From contig NC_015676.1 in NCBI RefSeq assembly GCF_000217995.1, positions 1 to 64,000 on the forward strand: a stretch of DNA of 64,000 nucleotides, written 5' to 3'. The translations under genes and the position numbers were made by a program. A model generated the notes under the pieces. The model was not told the DNA's origin. It was given only the letters and a program-made list of their open reading frames with translations, and did no database searches. The first letter of the stretch is position 1. Each line of letters starts with the position of its first letter. This stretch comes from Methanosalsum zhilinae DSM 4017 (GTDB taxonomy: Archaea; Halobacteriota; Methanosarcinia; Methanosarcinales; Methanosarcinaceae). This document shows positions 26,895 to 36,854 of the stretch, one piece after another.

Positions 26895-27609
26895 ATATGC
26901 CTCGCTGGTTTGTTAAGTAGATAAGTTAACTATCTCTCTTTGTACTAAAATTGTTTATCCCTGATTTTTTATATTGCATAGGCTCAAATATCCGCTTATT
27001 CTGATTATTCGATATTTTGAGGAAACCATAAGGTTATTAAATAACTATTTCCAATATAGCATTGTAATTGTAATCATATGCAAATGGTTGCATTAATAAT
27101 CTAAATGGATATAATAATCCTTACTGCCAAGAGCAATATAAAAATGCAAATACAATCAAAATTATCATATAGCTAATTTACAACATTCAACAGGAGACTG
27201 AGGTTAATAATTTTATAAAAAAAGAGTAACATATAAGATCCAGCATCTGGAAGGGTAATGGACATGAAATTAAGAGAAATGTCAGCTGTATCCTTTGGAT
27301 GTACCTGAACCCGGAAATATAGAAAACTTGAACTGATAAGCAGTAGTGAGAGTGGTGACAGGTCAATATTATGTATCAAGTAAATATGCCCGTACGTAAT
27401 AGTACCAGTGCACAAATATATGATCTGTGGGAAATCTTAGATGAAGGCTATTTGTAAAAGTTTCAGCGGTTTAATTCACTGCTGAATCCGGAATACATTA
27501 TGACTCAGGACGTTGTAAATTGCCTTTTTAGTTTTGCATTTTTTTAAAATCTCTTCGCAGTAAAGGATTCAAAAATAATGAAATATAAATACAGTGGAGA
27601 GAACCACAA
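26895..27609. other. Long AT-rich intergenic region upstream of dnaG
   Basis: Over 700 bases without a secure gene. The left half (26930-27200) is very AT-rich with several TATA-like motifs. The right half holds short open frames with ribosome-binding-site-like sequences, listed separately. No tRNA or other recognised RNA was found by eye. The first 100 bases contain the rtcA promoter; GGAGAG nine bases before 27610 is the dnaG ribosome binding site. Confidence 0.5.
27258..27457 (+). pseudogene. Possible decayed small gene or pair of short ORFs
   Basis: GGAAGGG precedes an ATG at 27258 that reads 16 codons (including KLREMSAVSFGCT), then TGA at 27306, then 24 more codons in the same frame (TRKYRKLELISS...). 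In another frame an ATG at 27371, with AGGT upstream, opens a 28-codon ORF ending WEILDEGYL. The composition looks protein-like, but nothing is recognised. A small gene broken by a stop and a frameshift, or two very small proteins, are both possible; chance is also possible. Confidence 0.25.
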
Positions 27610-28962
27610 ATGCAAAACACTGATACTACAAAATATATTATTCATGCAAAAATAAATGCTGATGGGGTTATTGAAAAACCTGATATTGTGGGTGCTATAT
27701 TCGGCCAGACCGAAGGACTGCTTGGAGCAGATCTCGACCTTCGTGATCTGCAGAAAACCGGAAGAATAGGCAGAATCGAGGTTGTTGTCAATTCCAAGGC
27801 AGGTAAGACCAAGGGCAATATATTCATTCCTTCCAGTCTGGACAGGGTCGAAACTTCGATCCTTGCAGCTGCCATGGAAACAATAGACAGGGTAGGTCCA
27901 TGTAATGCAAAAATAGAGATTACCCAGATAGAAGATGTCCGTGCCACAAAAAGGAAACATATTGTGGATCGGGCAAAGCTGATTCTGACTACAATGTTCG
28001 ATGAGAATATCCCCGAATCCCAGGAGATAACCGATGAGGTAAGGGAATCTGTCAGGATAGAAGAGATGCAGTATTACGGGAAAAACAAGATTCCATGTGG
28101 TCCAAATGTGATCGGTTCAGATGCTATCATTCTGGTGGAAGGAAGGGCTGATGTTCTCAATCTTTTAAGATATGGTATAAAGAATGCCATCTGTGTGGGA
28201 GGTACAAATATCCCTCCTGAGGTCAGTGAACTAACCCGCAAAAAAACAGTAACTGCATTTACAGACGGAGATCGTGGAGGAGAACTCATTATCAAGGAAC
28301 TCCTTCAGGTAGCCGATATAGACTATGTAGCCCGTGCTCCGGATGGCAAGACTGTGGAAGATCTTGTCCAGCGTGAAATTGTCAGGTCCTTAAGGCAGAA
28401 AGTTCCCATCGAGCAGGCGATTGATATGTATGCCCTTCGAGAAGAGCCTGCCAGAGGCACCCAGGCGGCACACCTGTCCAAAAGAAAGGATAAAAAGCAG
28501 ACAGACCTGAAAAGGACTGCTCCAGCAAAAGTGCATAAAAGGCCTGCACATGAACCAGCTGCTGTAAAAAAGACCATTAAATCACCAATAAAACCTGCAA
28601 CAAAGAAAGCTATTACTGAAAGAAGAAAATCAAAGGAGGAAAAGCCTAAACCATTATCTCAGGTTCCATCCTATGATCAGAAATTCAAAGATCACATCAA
28701 TGCCCTCACAGGTACTCTGGGTGCACGTCTTCTCGATGAGAATGAAAACATTGTTATGGAAACTCCGGTTCGGGATCTGGTAAGTACTCTCAAGGATTAC
28801 AGCGGGAACATAAATAGTGTTGTTTTTGATGGTGTCATTACTCAGAGAATACTTGATATAGCTGCCGATAAGGGAATTGAAAACCTTGTTGGTATGAAGG
28901 TAGGCAATGTTACAAAAAGTCCTGTAGGGGTAAATATTGTGGCAGCAGGCAGCTCGAGTTGA
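27610..28962 (+). CDS. dnaG: Archaeal DnaG primase-like protein
   Basis: TOPRIM-domain protein of the archaeal DnaG family, reported both as a primase and as an exosome subunit. An N-terminal domain with [32 protein letters not shown] leads to the TOPRIM domain, with [10 protein letters not shown] and AFTDGDRGG supplying the catalytic glutamate and DxD. Residues 275-345 are a low-complexity Lys/Pro/Ala linker, unusually long and basic, before a conserved C-terminal domain. The length of 450 aa is usual for Methanosarcinales. Confidence 0.95.
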   Translation: MQNTDTTKYIIHAKINADGVIEKPDIVGAIFGQTEGLLGADLDLRDLQKTGRIGRIEVVVNSKAGKTKGNIFIPSSLDRVETSILAAAMETIDRVGPCNAKIEITQIEDVRATKRKHIVDRAKLILTTMFDENIPESQEITDEVRESVRIEEMQYYGKNKIPCGPNVIGSDAIILVEGRADVLNLLRYGIKNAICVGGTNIPPEVSELTRKKTVTAFTDGDRGGELIIKELLQVADIDYVARAPDGKTVEDLVQREIVRSLRQKVPIEQAIDMYALREEPARGTQAAHLSKRKDKKQTDLKRTAPAKVHKRPAHEPAAVKKTIKSPIKPATKKAITERRKSKEEKPKPLSQVPSYDQKFKDHINALTGTLGARLLDENENIVMETPVRDLVSTLKDYSGNINSVVFDGVITQRILDIAADKGIENLVGMKVGNVTKSPVGVNIVAAGSSS

Positions 28963-29181
28963 AATTCTGTTCAAATAGATGGAGAGTTTGTGACTCTCCG
29001 TCTTTTTTGGCACATTATTTATCATCATTTTTAATAAAAAATAAATAACAAATTATATATTTGATAGGGAGGAAACTAATTTCCTCTAATAATTGTTTTA
29101 TTTGATTTCAATAAGTAATCTATAATTAACAACCGCCATGCATTCTAATATACTTCACAAAAAAAGGATATGTTGGTTACC

Positions 29182-29466
29182 ATGCACAAGGATGAATTGA
29201 TTCAATTGCACACACTGATGGCCCAGATCAAGAGATACTTTGAAAGCCAGGGAATAGAACACGATTTTGAAGAATATCAGTCACTCTCTATCAGCCCCAT
29301 GCACATTCACCGCAGTAAGGCAGAGCACAAACACGCGATTTTTGTACTAGGCAACCATCTTGCTTCAATAATTTCAGAAGATGAGAACTCCAGCATTGCC
29401 CAGACCACATCACGCATGCAGGAACTTGCAGCCAAATCCGGGAATGAGATCGCACATAGTAATTGA
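29182..29466 (+). CDS. UPF0058 family protein
   Basis: Small helical protein of about 94 residues matching the archaeal UPF0058 family, opening MHKDELIQLHTLM and with SPMHIHRSKAEHKHAIFVLG in the centre. The several conserved histidines suggest metal binding, but the function is unknown. An ATG 12 bases upstream (29170) is also possible; the family consensus opening favours 29182. Confidence 0.85.
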   Translation: MHKDELIQLHTLMAQIKRYFESQGIEHDFEEYQSLSISPMHIHRSKAEHKHAIFVLGNHLASIISEDENSSIAQTTSRMQELAAKSGNEIAHSN

Positions 29467-29512
29467 TGTTTTCGATTCATTCTACTGTATTTTTAATATT
29501 TATTTCCAGATT

Positions 29513-29974
29513 TTACGACAGTAAAACTGAATCTGATGGAGGCAATATCTTTTTCATGAAGATAGCATCCTCACCATCTGGATAGTAATTCTTTTCAGTC
29601 CAGCACGGTATAAATCCAAGTCTACGGTATAATCTCCTGGCACGGTGATTATCTGCTCTCACTTCCAGACTTACATACCGTATTAGATTTCTGTAAAAAA
29701 GATTAATCAGTGAACAGATGAGATGTGTGCCTATACCCTGACCCTGATAGTCAGACCGGACTGCAATGGAAAATATCCTGCACTCACTGTCACTGACCGG
29801 ATAACCTGCAGCAAAACCCACGGTCTTTTTTTCAACCTCTGCTACAAGAAACCCTTCTCTGCTAATCTCATAGAGTGAAATATAATTCAGAGGATCAGAT
29901 TTTTGAAATAGGCCGGTCTCAATCGAAACTATTTCTTCAAAATCACTGGGCTGAAACTGGCGTATGATCATCAT
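29513..29974 (-). CDS. rimI: RimI-type GNAT N-acetyltransferase
   Basis: GNAT-fold acetyltransferase; archaeal members acetylate protein N-termini. The acetyl-CoA motif is RSDYQGQGIGTHL (Q/RxxGxG/A), followed by LEVRADNHRARRLYRRLGF, the usual RimI C-terminal motif. At 153 aa it is complete. It lies 22 bp downstream of arcS in the same direction. Confidence 0.88.
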   Translation of the reverse strand: MMIIRQFQPSDFEEIVSIETGLFQKSDPLNYISLYEISREGFLVAEVEKKTVGFAAGYPVSDSECRIFSIAVRSDYQGQGIGTHLICSLINLFYRNLIRYVSLEVRADNHRARRLYRRLGFIPCWTEKNYYPDGEDAIFMKKILPPSDSVLLS

Positions 29975-29996
29975 TAAAGAATGGTCATTCCCAACC

Positions 29997-31835
29997 TTAA
30001 TACTTTCTTACATGCCTGAGGTCCACTGCAATCCCCCGTGTTGACTGTGTCATTTGTTTTCCTCCCATAAGTGCACGTCCAACGCCAATTATCCGGGGTC
30101 CCTGTACGATTACCTCATCCATTGGCCTTATGCGTGTATCTGCCTTTATTACTCCTGGTGAAAGAATAGAACCTCTGGGTATGAAGTCATCAATTGTCAC
30201 AATATAGCTGTTTGAAGGAAGAATCAGATCTGCTCCTTTGAGTGTCAGTGCAAGCATCCCGTACTGAGGTACCAGAGTTGCTACCTGGCTTTTGTCCACG
30301 TATATCTGATATTTTGGATAGGGACCCTTTATAACAGCACCATCAGGTAACAGCATTTTTCCTGCACCTTTTCCAAACTGAAAATCTGCAATTGATCTAA
30401 GCATTTCCTCGGTTTTTTTAATTCCAGTTACTGATTCATCTTTGAGCAACGAAGATACAGTACCTTTTAGATTTGAAAGTGACTCCTTGGATGTTGCATT
30501 TCCATTGCTGGTACATATAATCCTGATCCCCAGCTTCTGAGCTACTGTTTCACAAATTTTGCGATAGGGTCCGTCAACATGGGCAACAACACTTCCATAA
30601 TCGTTGCTGCAAAGATAGCTGTACAGGCGGCTGGATACCCATTCAAATTCATCTGCACTCCACTGGCCAGTCACTGAAATATCATAGTGAGCGGCAGGGT
30701 ATGCTATTTCCAGTTCCCTGGGAACAATTCCAAGGGGTGAGGTGAGTATCAGCTCATTTACATACTTTCTGTGTTTTCCAAGAGCCCTGATGAACTGCTG
30801 ATGTGAAGGAGAGATTGAATAAGGTTTTTTTGCAGAACATGGCAGAATTACAAGTACATCTGCTAAAGGAGGCGCATAACGATCCACAACCCTGTCGGCA
30901 AATCTGACAACTTCAGGTCTTGTGAGTGATTCTGAAGTATTTGCGATCATCTCCACAGAGCGGACTACCTGAGTATTGCTCTCAGCATAGCTGCATTCCC
31001 TATCAGAGAGGCGAAGTAGTGCAGTAAGCCATGGACGTGCTCTGCACTGCCCTTCAATATATTCCCTTAGTGTTTCCTCCCGTATCCTTTCTCTGACGTA
31101 TGCCATTTCAGCTTCCAGGACATTCAGGTTGTGTTGCTTGAGGAATTCCTGGCGATCAGGTCCTGCCATTGAGACAATATCTGAAATATCTGCGCCATTG
31201 CATGCACTGCATCTGCATGGAAACTCTGATAATCTGTCAAGATATTGCATTCCCTCTGATGTGAGGTACAGGTCTCTGTATGAGGCAAGGATGGTTTTTG
31301 TGGAATCCATCAGATCAATTCCCAGATATGCAAGCATGGCCACGTTCTCAGGCAGAGCTATTGCTGGTGCATACAGTGCAGTATCAAATGGTATGGTATT
31401 TCTGATCTCTACAATCTTTTCAAAAAATTTCTTTGCGTTGTTATCAAAAGCACCTGCTGCTTCCATGATGTACAGATCGATATTGTCTGATGTCCAACCC
31501 CTGTAAAGGCAGCCATATGCACCGCTGTCTTCAGGCATCATCTCATTTACGTCACTATTTTCATGCAAAATCACAGGAGGGATTGCCTGGTGGGGGAGTA
31601 TGATCAAAGTATCATCTCCTGTGGATGTACGTAGATCTTTAACATTAGCATCTGCATCTTCCGGAGAAATGTTCCAGAGAGATCCTGCATCAACTATGGG
31701 GTTTTCCGGGTCCCTAAAGTAAGATACATCAATGATCGAAGGTGTCTGGATCTTTCTTTTCAGGATCATTTCCCCTATCCTGGCAGCACCGTCACTTTGG
31801 AGCACTTCAAAATATCTTGTCATTGGATTGTACAT
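29997..31835 (-). CDS. arcS: Archaeosine synthase ArcS (TgtA2)
   Basis: Completes archaeosine at position 15 of archaeal tRNAs by acting on the preQ0 base inserted by TGT. A degenerate TGT-like domain is followed by a CxC-type zinc region (CRCSACNG), the ArcS-specific motif LPCSAKKPYSxSxxH, and a C-terminal PUA domain. The open frame reaches 32141, but that extension overlaps the divergent GlcD gene and is not family-like, so I start at MYNPM (31835) or MTRYF (31823). There is no ribosome binding site, so the mRNA may be leaderless. The catalytic lysine/PUA parts appear complete. Confidence 0.9.
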   Translation of the reverse strand: MYNPMTRYFEVLQSDGAARIGEMILKRKIQTPSIIDVSYFRDPENPIVDAGSLWNISPEDADANVKDLRTSTGDDTLIILPHQAIPPVILHENSDVNEMMPEDSGAYGCLYRGWTSDNIDLYIMEAAGAFDNNAKKFFEKIVEIRNTIPFDTALYAPAIALPENVAMLAYLGIDLMDSTKTILASYRDLYLTSEGMQYLDRLSEFPCRCSACNGADISDIVSMAGPDRQEFLKQHNLNVLEAEMAYVRERIREETLREYIEGQCRARPWLTALLRLSDRECSYAESNTQVVRSVEMIANTSESLTRPEVVRFADRVVDRYAPPLADVLVILPCSAKKPYSISPSHQQFIRALGKHRKYVNELILTSPLGIVPRELEIAYPAAHYDISVTGQWSADEFEWVSSRLYSYLCSNDYGSVVAHVDGPYRKICETVAQKLGIRIICTSNGNATSKESLSNLKGTVSSLLKDESVTGIKKTEEMLRSIADFQFGKGAGKMLLPDGAVIKGPYPKYQIYVDKSQVATLVPQYGMLALTLKGADLILPSNSYIVTIDDFIPRGSILSPGVIKADTRIRPMDEVIVQGPRIIGVGRALMGGKQMTQSTRGIAVDLRHVRKY

Positions 31836-31909
31836 GTTGCTGTTTGAATGTAAAATGTTCGGTCCACAGGCGCAAACTATAAAAATAACTTTCTGCACAA
31901 TGATGTGAG

Positions 31910-33280
31910 ATGGATCTTGCTGAACAACTTCGAAATATAGGAATTGAAAATATTTCTTCATCCCCCTCACAAATGTACTGCTACTGTACCGATGCATCCC
32001 AGATAAGAGGTATGCCCGAGTGTGTGGTAAGACCCCAGAATACGGAGCAGGTATCTGACATTGTAAAGTTTGCAAATGATAATGGAATCCCTCTTGTGGC
32101 AAGAGGGGCAGGTACAGGAATGGCCGGAGGGGCTGTTGCAATTAAAGGTGGCATTGTCCTGGATATGTCCGGTATGGACCGGATTATTTCAGTGGAGGTT
32201 GAGAATTTGCAGGTTCTGGTTGAACCTGGTGTTGTGCACTCAAAACTCAACGAGGTACTGAAACCACATGGATTCTTCTTTCCGCCAGATCCTGGAAGTT
32301 CAGAGATGTGCACTCTTGGAGGATTGATCGGGAACAACGGAAGTGGTATGCGTTCTGTAAAATATGGCACCACAAGACATTATGTTCTTGATCTTGAGGT
32401 TGTGATGGCCGATGGAAGTATCATACATACAGGATCGAAGACGCTAAAATCCATTACAGGATATGATCTCACAGGTCTTATGGTAGGTTCTGAGGGTACT
32501 CTTGGTATTATTACAAAAGCTCTCCTAAAGATCCACCCCCTTCCAAAGGCACGATCAGTGATGCTTGCATCCTTTGAAACTGCAGAGATGGCAGGGGAAG
32601 CTGTTGTGAGGACACTGGCAAGTGGAATAGTACCTTCTGCGTGCGAAATACTGGACAGTACTACCATTCAGGCACTGAAGTCATATGATCCTCAGCTTGA
32701 TCTGAGTAACGCAGGTGCTATTCTGCTGTTTGAAGTGGATGGGACCTCAGGTGCTGTAAGAGAAGGAATAGAGACCATAAAGGAAGTATGCTCTTCCCTT
32801 TCTTTTCACACAAAGGCAGCTGAAGATACGGCTGAAGCTGAAAGAATCTGGAGTGCCCGCAGAATGGTGGGTGCTGCCATATCAAGGATAGATCCCAAAC
32901 GTACACGTGTATATGTGGGTGAGGATATCGGTGTCCCTATAAAGGAGATTCCTGTAATGCTATCACACATTCACAAAATATCCGAGGAATCAGGAATTCC
33001 CATAATGATCTATGGACATATTGGCGATGGAAATCTTCATACAGGAATGGCCATTGATCTTCTGGATTCTGCACAGATGGAGACTGTCAATAAGATAGCT
33101 GACAGGATACACAGGACCGCCATCATGCTTGGAGGAACTGTAAGCGCAGAACATGGAATTGGTGCTGCCAGGGCAGAATATGTCAGAATGGAGAAAGGAA
33201 ATGCACTGGATGTGATGAGTGCTATCAAGAAAGCTCTGGATCCCAAAGGTATACTCAATCCAGGCAAAATGGGGGTCTGA
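31910..33280 (+). CDS. FAD-linked oxidoreductase, GlcD/D-lactate dehydrogenase type
   Basis: PCMH-type FAD-binding oxidase domain (VARGAGTGMAGGAVA near residues 58-72; GLIGNNGSGMRSVKYGTT) plus a GlcD C-terminal domain ending HGIGAARAEYV and LNPGKM. It oxidises a 2-hydroxy acid such as D-lactate or glycolate. At 456 aa it is complete. It is followed two bases after the stop by a GlcF/HdrD-like iron-sulfur protein, so the two form an operon and probably a complex. The natural substrate and electron acceptor in this organism are not shown by the sequence. Confidence 0.9.
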   Translation: MDLAEQLRNIGIENISSSPSQMYCYCTDASQIRGMPECVVRPQNTEQVSDIVKFANDNGIPLVARGAGTGMAGGAVAIKGGIVLDMSGMDRIISVEVENLQVLVEPGVVHSKLNEVLKPHGFFFPPDPGSSEMCTLGGLIGNNGSGMRSVKYGTTRHYVLDLEVVMADGSIIHTGSKTLKSITGYDLTGLMVGSEGTLGIITKALLKIHPLPKARSVMLASFETAEMAGEAVVRTLASGIVPSACEILDSTTIQALKSYDPQLDLSNAGAILLFEVDGTSGAVREGIETIKEVCSSLSFHTKAAEDTAEAERIWSARRMVGAAISRIDPKRTRVYVGEDIGVPIKEIPVMLSHIHKISEESGIPIMIYGHIGDGNLHTGMAIDLLDSAQMETVNKIADRIHRTAIMLGGTVSAEHGIGAARAEYVRMEKGNALDVMSAIKKALDPKGILNPGKMGV

Positions 33281-33282
33281 AG

Positions 33283-34353
33283 ATGGTATCATCTGATCAA
33301 TTCTCTGAGCTTGGTTCAGTACTAAAATGTGTCAGATGCGGAACATGCCGGTCGGTATGTCCTGTCTTTGAGGAATCTGGCTGGGAATCCAAGACTGCCC
33401 GGGGTCGCATGCTCCTGGCACAGGGTCTTATCAGAGGAGAGCTTGAACCTGATCCGGAGATGATCGAAAGTCTGAGCATGTGTACCACATGTGGTATCTG
33501 TGAGCAGAAATGCCCTGCAGGCGCAACTCCTCCCAGAGTGGTGCAGAGTGCCAGACAGCAGCTTGTGCAGAAGGGTAATGCAACCCGTGCCCAGCTTCAG
33601 ATGTATACCAGAGCTGCAGAGACCGGCAATCCTCTGGGAGAAACAGCAAACAGAATGCAATGGATTGGCGAAGAACCTGAAGAACAGAGCAAATCCGATT
33701 ATGTATATTTCGTTGGATGCCTTGGATCATACAGGTATCCTGATCTGGCAAGAAAGACTTTCAGGATTCTTGAAAAGCTCGAAGTAGCACTGCTGGAGGA
33801 TGAGAAATGCTGCGGATCCCCCATAATGAGAACGGGATTTGACGCAGGGGAGCTTGTTTCCCATAATCTGGACCAGATCAGAAAGTCTGGAGCACATACC
33901 GTGATAACCAGCTGTGCCGGATGTTACAATACTCTCAAAAAAGATTATCCTGATGAATTCAATGTGATGCATGTATCTGAATTTCTTGCAGAGCATATTG
34001 ATGAACTGGGCCTGAAACGTCTTGATTTGACGGTAACTTTCCATGATTCATGCCATCTTGGTAGATCCCATGGAGTATACGATGCTCCACGCAGGATAAT
34101 AGAGGCAATCTGTGATCTTAAAGAGATGAAATCAATAAGGGAAAATGCCAGATGCTGTGGTGGTGGCGGGGGTGTTCGTACAGGATACCCTGAACTATCC
34201 ATGAAACTTTCAAAAAAGAGACTGGCAGAGGTGCCTGATGATGTGGATTACATTGTTACTGCATGTCACCTCTGCCGCAACAACCTGATAGAGGGCGGCA
34301 GTGAACATGAGGTGATTGATCTGGTGGATCTGGTATGCCTTGCAATTGATTGA
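33283..34353 (+). CDS. GlcF/HdrD-like [4Fe-4S] and CCG-domain protein
   Basis: Two [4Fe-4S] motifs near the N-terminus (CVRCGTCRSVCP, CTTCGICEQKCP) are followed by two CCG domains (CCGSP ... CAGC, and CCGGGGG ... CHLC), which bind the non-cubane or catalytic cluster in heterodisulfide reductase HdrB/HdrD. At 356 aa it matches GlcF rather than the longer HdrD. It probably passes electrons from the upstream flavoprotein to a membrane or heterodisulfide acceptor; this is inference from family and context. Confidence 0.9.
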   Translation: MVSSDQFSELGSVLKCVRCGTCRSVCPVFEESGWESKTARGRMLLAQGLIRGELEPDPEMIESLSMCTTCGICEQKCPAGATPPRVVQSARQQLVQKGNATRAQLQMYTRAAETGNPLGETANRMQWIGEEPEEQSKSDYVYFVGCLGSYRYPDLARKTFRILEKLEVALLEDEKCCGSPIMRTGFDAGELVSHNLDQIRKSGAHTVITSCAGCYNTLKKDYPDEFNVMHVSEFLAEHIDELGLKRLDLTVTFHDSCHLGRSHGVYDAPRRIIEAICDLKEMKSIRENARCCGGGGGVRTGYPELSMKLSKKRLAEVPDDVDYIVTACHLCRNNLIEGGSEHEVIDLVDLVCLAID

Positions 34354-34371
34354 TGAATGGCAATCCAGATC

Positions 34372-36194
34372 TTATGTTCTTTTTTTTCTGGATATAAGGC
34401 ATTTCCAGGCATTTCCTATCAGATCAAGGCGATCAGCCTGCTTTAGCCCCTCATATACTGCACTCCTGTTTTTTGGATTCCTGTAGTGAAGCATGGCTCT
34501 CTGAATTCTTTTTTCCTTTCTGGAACGTGGTACATGCATCTTTTCTTTTGTGAAGGGATCAAGTCCTGTATGATACATACATGTGGAAACTGTCATAGGG
34601 GTTGGGGTAAATTCCTGTACCTGTTCTGTATACCTGCCGGTGTCACGGATATATTCAGCAGTATTCACCATATCCACAATGGTGCAGCCGGGGTGTCCTG
34701 ACATAAGGTATGTAATAAGGTATTGCTCCTTACCCAGCTCTCTATTAATCTGCTCAAATTCATCGGCAAATCTTTCAAAAACTTTCCTTTCCGGTTTTCT
34801 CATGATGGAAGTTACATTATCTGAATAATGTTCAGGAGCAACCAGCAGCTGTCCGCTCACATGATCTTTGCACAGCTGATACATGTACTCCCTGTCACCT
34901 GCAGCAAGGTCATACCGGATACCATATCCCACAAAAACCTTTGATATACCCGGGATTTCTTTCAGTTTTTTAAACATCTCAAGCATCTGACTGGAATCTT
35001 TATCCAGAGAGTGACAGGGTTCGGGATATAGGCAGAGCTTATCGGTACATGTTCCACTCTTTTCCCATTTCTTGCATTTCATTGAATACATATTGGCAGT
35101 TGGTCCTCCAACTCCACTGATCACTCCCCTGAATTCCCTCATCTCTGTAAATCCCCGAGCTTCCTGCAGTATGGATTCTATGCTTCGGCTGGAAACAATC
35201 CGCCCCTGATGCATGCCTATTGCACAGAATGAACAGCTACCAAAGCATCCCCTGTGTGTGGTAATTGAGAATCTGACAGTTTCTAGAGCCGGAACCGGCT
35301 CTTTGCAGGACGGATGCTCTTTTCTTGTAAAGGGTAACTCATATACATGGTCAAGCTCCTGCTGATCAAGTGGTCTCATGGGCCTGTTCTGGATGATTAT
35401 GGTTTTTGGATGTCTCTGGACTATATTCCTGCCTCTGATCGGATCCTGTTCCCTGCAGATTGTAGAGAAGGCATCACAGTATTTTTCTCTGTCAGATGAA
35501 ACCTCATCAAAAGAAGGAATCTGGATATAGTCGCCTGAAAGTGCATCTCCTCCATTTTTCCAGTTTCTTATTCTCATCTTCCAGACAGTTCCATCTATAT
35601 CAGTGATGTCACCGGCGGCAATTCCTTTATCCATACGCTCTGCAATTTCAAGCATCTGCAGTTCCCCCATCCCATAAACCAGAAGATCTGCAGGTGCATC
35701 TGCAAGTATTGATTTTCTCACAGAATCAGACCAGTAATCATAATGAGCAAATCTGCGAAGTGATGCTTCAATTCCACCTATGATGATTGGGGTGTCTGGA
35801 TATGCTTCTTTTATTCGGTTGGAATAGACAATAACAGCCCTGTCAGGTCTTTTTCCGGACTTGCCTCCCGGGGAGTAGGAATCGTGTTTTCTGGGTTTCA
35901 GGGCTGGTGTATAATTGCTTACCATTGAATCGGTATTGCCTGCAGTAACTGCAAAGAACAGCCTGGGCTGACCAAATTTTGTAAAATCATCTGTACTGTC
36001 CCACCTGGGCTGGGATATGATGGCAACTCTGAATCCCCTGTCTTCCAGTACTCTTCCAATTATTGCAGCCCCAAATCCCGGGTGATCCACATAGGCATCC
36101 CCGGTTACAATTACAATATCTGGCCTGTTCCATTTGAGTTTTTTAAGTTCATTCTGGGTTGCAGGCAAAAATGATGTGGTATTTTTTTTGACAT
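34372..36194 (-). CDS. YgiQ-family (UPF0313) radical SAM protein; start possibly frameshifted
   Basis: Radical SAM protein with an N-terminal cobalamin-binding-like domain (IVTGDAYVDHPGFG) and the cluster motif CFGSCSFC. Its substrate is unknown for the family. The frame is open from a TTG at 36168. Upstream, an ATG at 36194 is out of frame by one base across a run of eight A (T8 at 36182-36189 on the plus strand). With one A added it would read MSKKNTTSFLPATQNE, which resembles the conserved YgiQ opening (FLPxT). So either TTG is used or the sequence lacks one base. It follows the MBL gene by about 10 bp. Confidence 0.85.
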
Positions 36195-36204
36195 ATTAGG
36201 TTGA

Positions 36205-36834
36205 TTATATGGTCTTTGCCATCTGAAGTGAAAGATTTATCTGTCTGTTGACATTTTCATCTGTAACAGGCCCGTGTCCAGGATAGAGCCTTTCAACATC
36301 AAGTTCTGTAACCTTTTCAATTGAAGTGATCATTTTCTGGGATGAACCACCGGTAAAATCAGTTCTTCCAATACTTCCGCTTGCAAATATGGTATCCCCT
36401 GAGAAAAGTGACCTGGATCCAGGTTCATACAGGCAGATACTGCCAGGGGTATGACCGGGTGTGTGTATAACCTGCAGACTCAAACTGTTTATAGATATCA
36501 GGTCACCTTCAGTGTAGGTGATATCAGGTGTTAGTCCTGGCGCACTCTGGCCGAATACACTGGCTGCACTTGCCCTATCATCCATAAGGCCTGCAACATC
36601 ATCTGTGTGTATGCCAACCTTTGCATTGCTCTTTTCAACCAGTGCCTTTGCAGCTCCTGTATGGTCAAAGTGGCAATGTGTGAGTACAATAAGCTCAATG
36701 TTCTTCGCAGAGGTATATTTCTCCAGTTCTTTTATTAAGATATCCGGATTCATTCCAGGATCTATCACTATTTTTTTGTTGATAAGGTAGGTGTTTGAAC
36801 TGTACATTGACGTATTTAACATATCAACTATCAT
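36205..36834 (-). CDS. MBL-fold metallo-hydrolase (glyoxalase II-like)
   Basis: Metallo-beta-lactamase-fold hydrolase of 209 aa. The metal motif is THCHFDHTGA, later ligands are HTPGHTPGS and SGDTIF, and GHGP is near the end. It resembles short hydroxyacylglutathione-hydrolase-like proteins of archaea; the thioester or other substrate is unknown. It lies 20 bp downstream of tatD and 10 bp upstream of the ygiQ-like gene, all on the minus strand. Confidence 0.85.
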   Translation of the reverse strand: MIVDMLNTSMYSSNTYLINKKIVIDPGMNPDILIKELEKYTSAKNIELIVLTHCHFDHTGAAKALVEKSNAKVGIHTDDVAGLMDDRASAASVFGQSAPGLTPDITYTEGDLISINSLSLQVIHTPGHTPGSICLYEPGSRSLFSGDTIFASGSIGRTDFTGGSSQKMITSIEKVTELDVERLYPGHGPVTDENVNRQINLSLQMAKTI

Positions 36835-36854
36835 TGATTTCGTGCTCCTTATAT

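Noticed and set aside
27173-27415. 80-residue minus-strand frame in the gap before dnaG
   Set aside because: No ribosome binding site and low-complexity hydrophobic composition; probably chance in AT-rich DNA.
31836-32141. N-terminal extension of the arcS frame
   Set aside because: It overlaps the divergent GlcD-type gene and its promoter, and the residues do not resemble ArcS.
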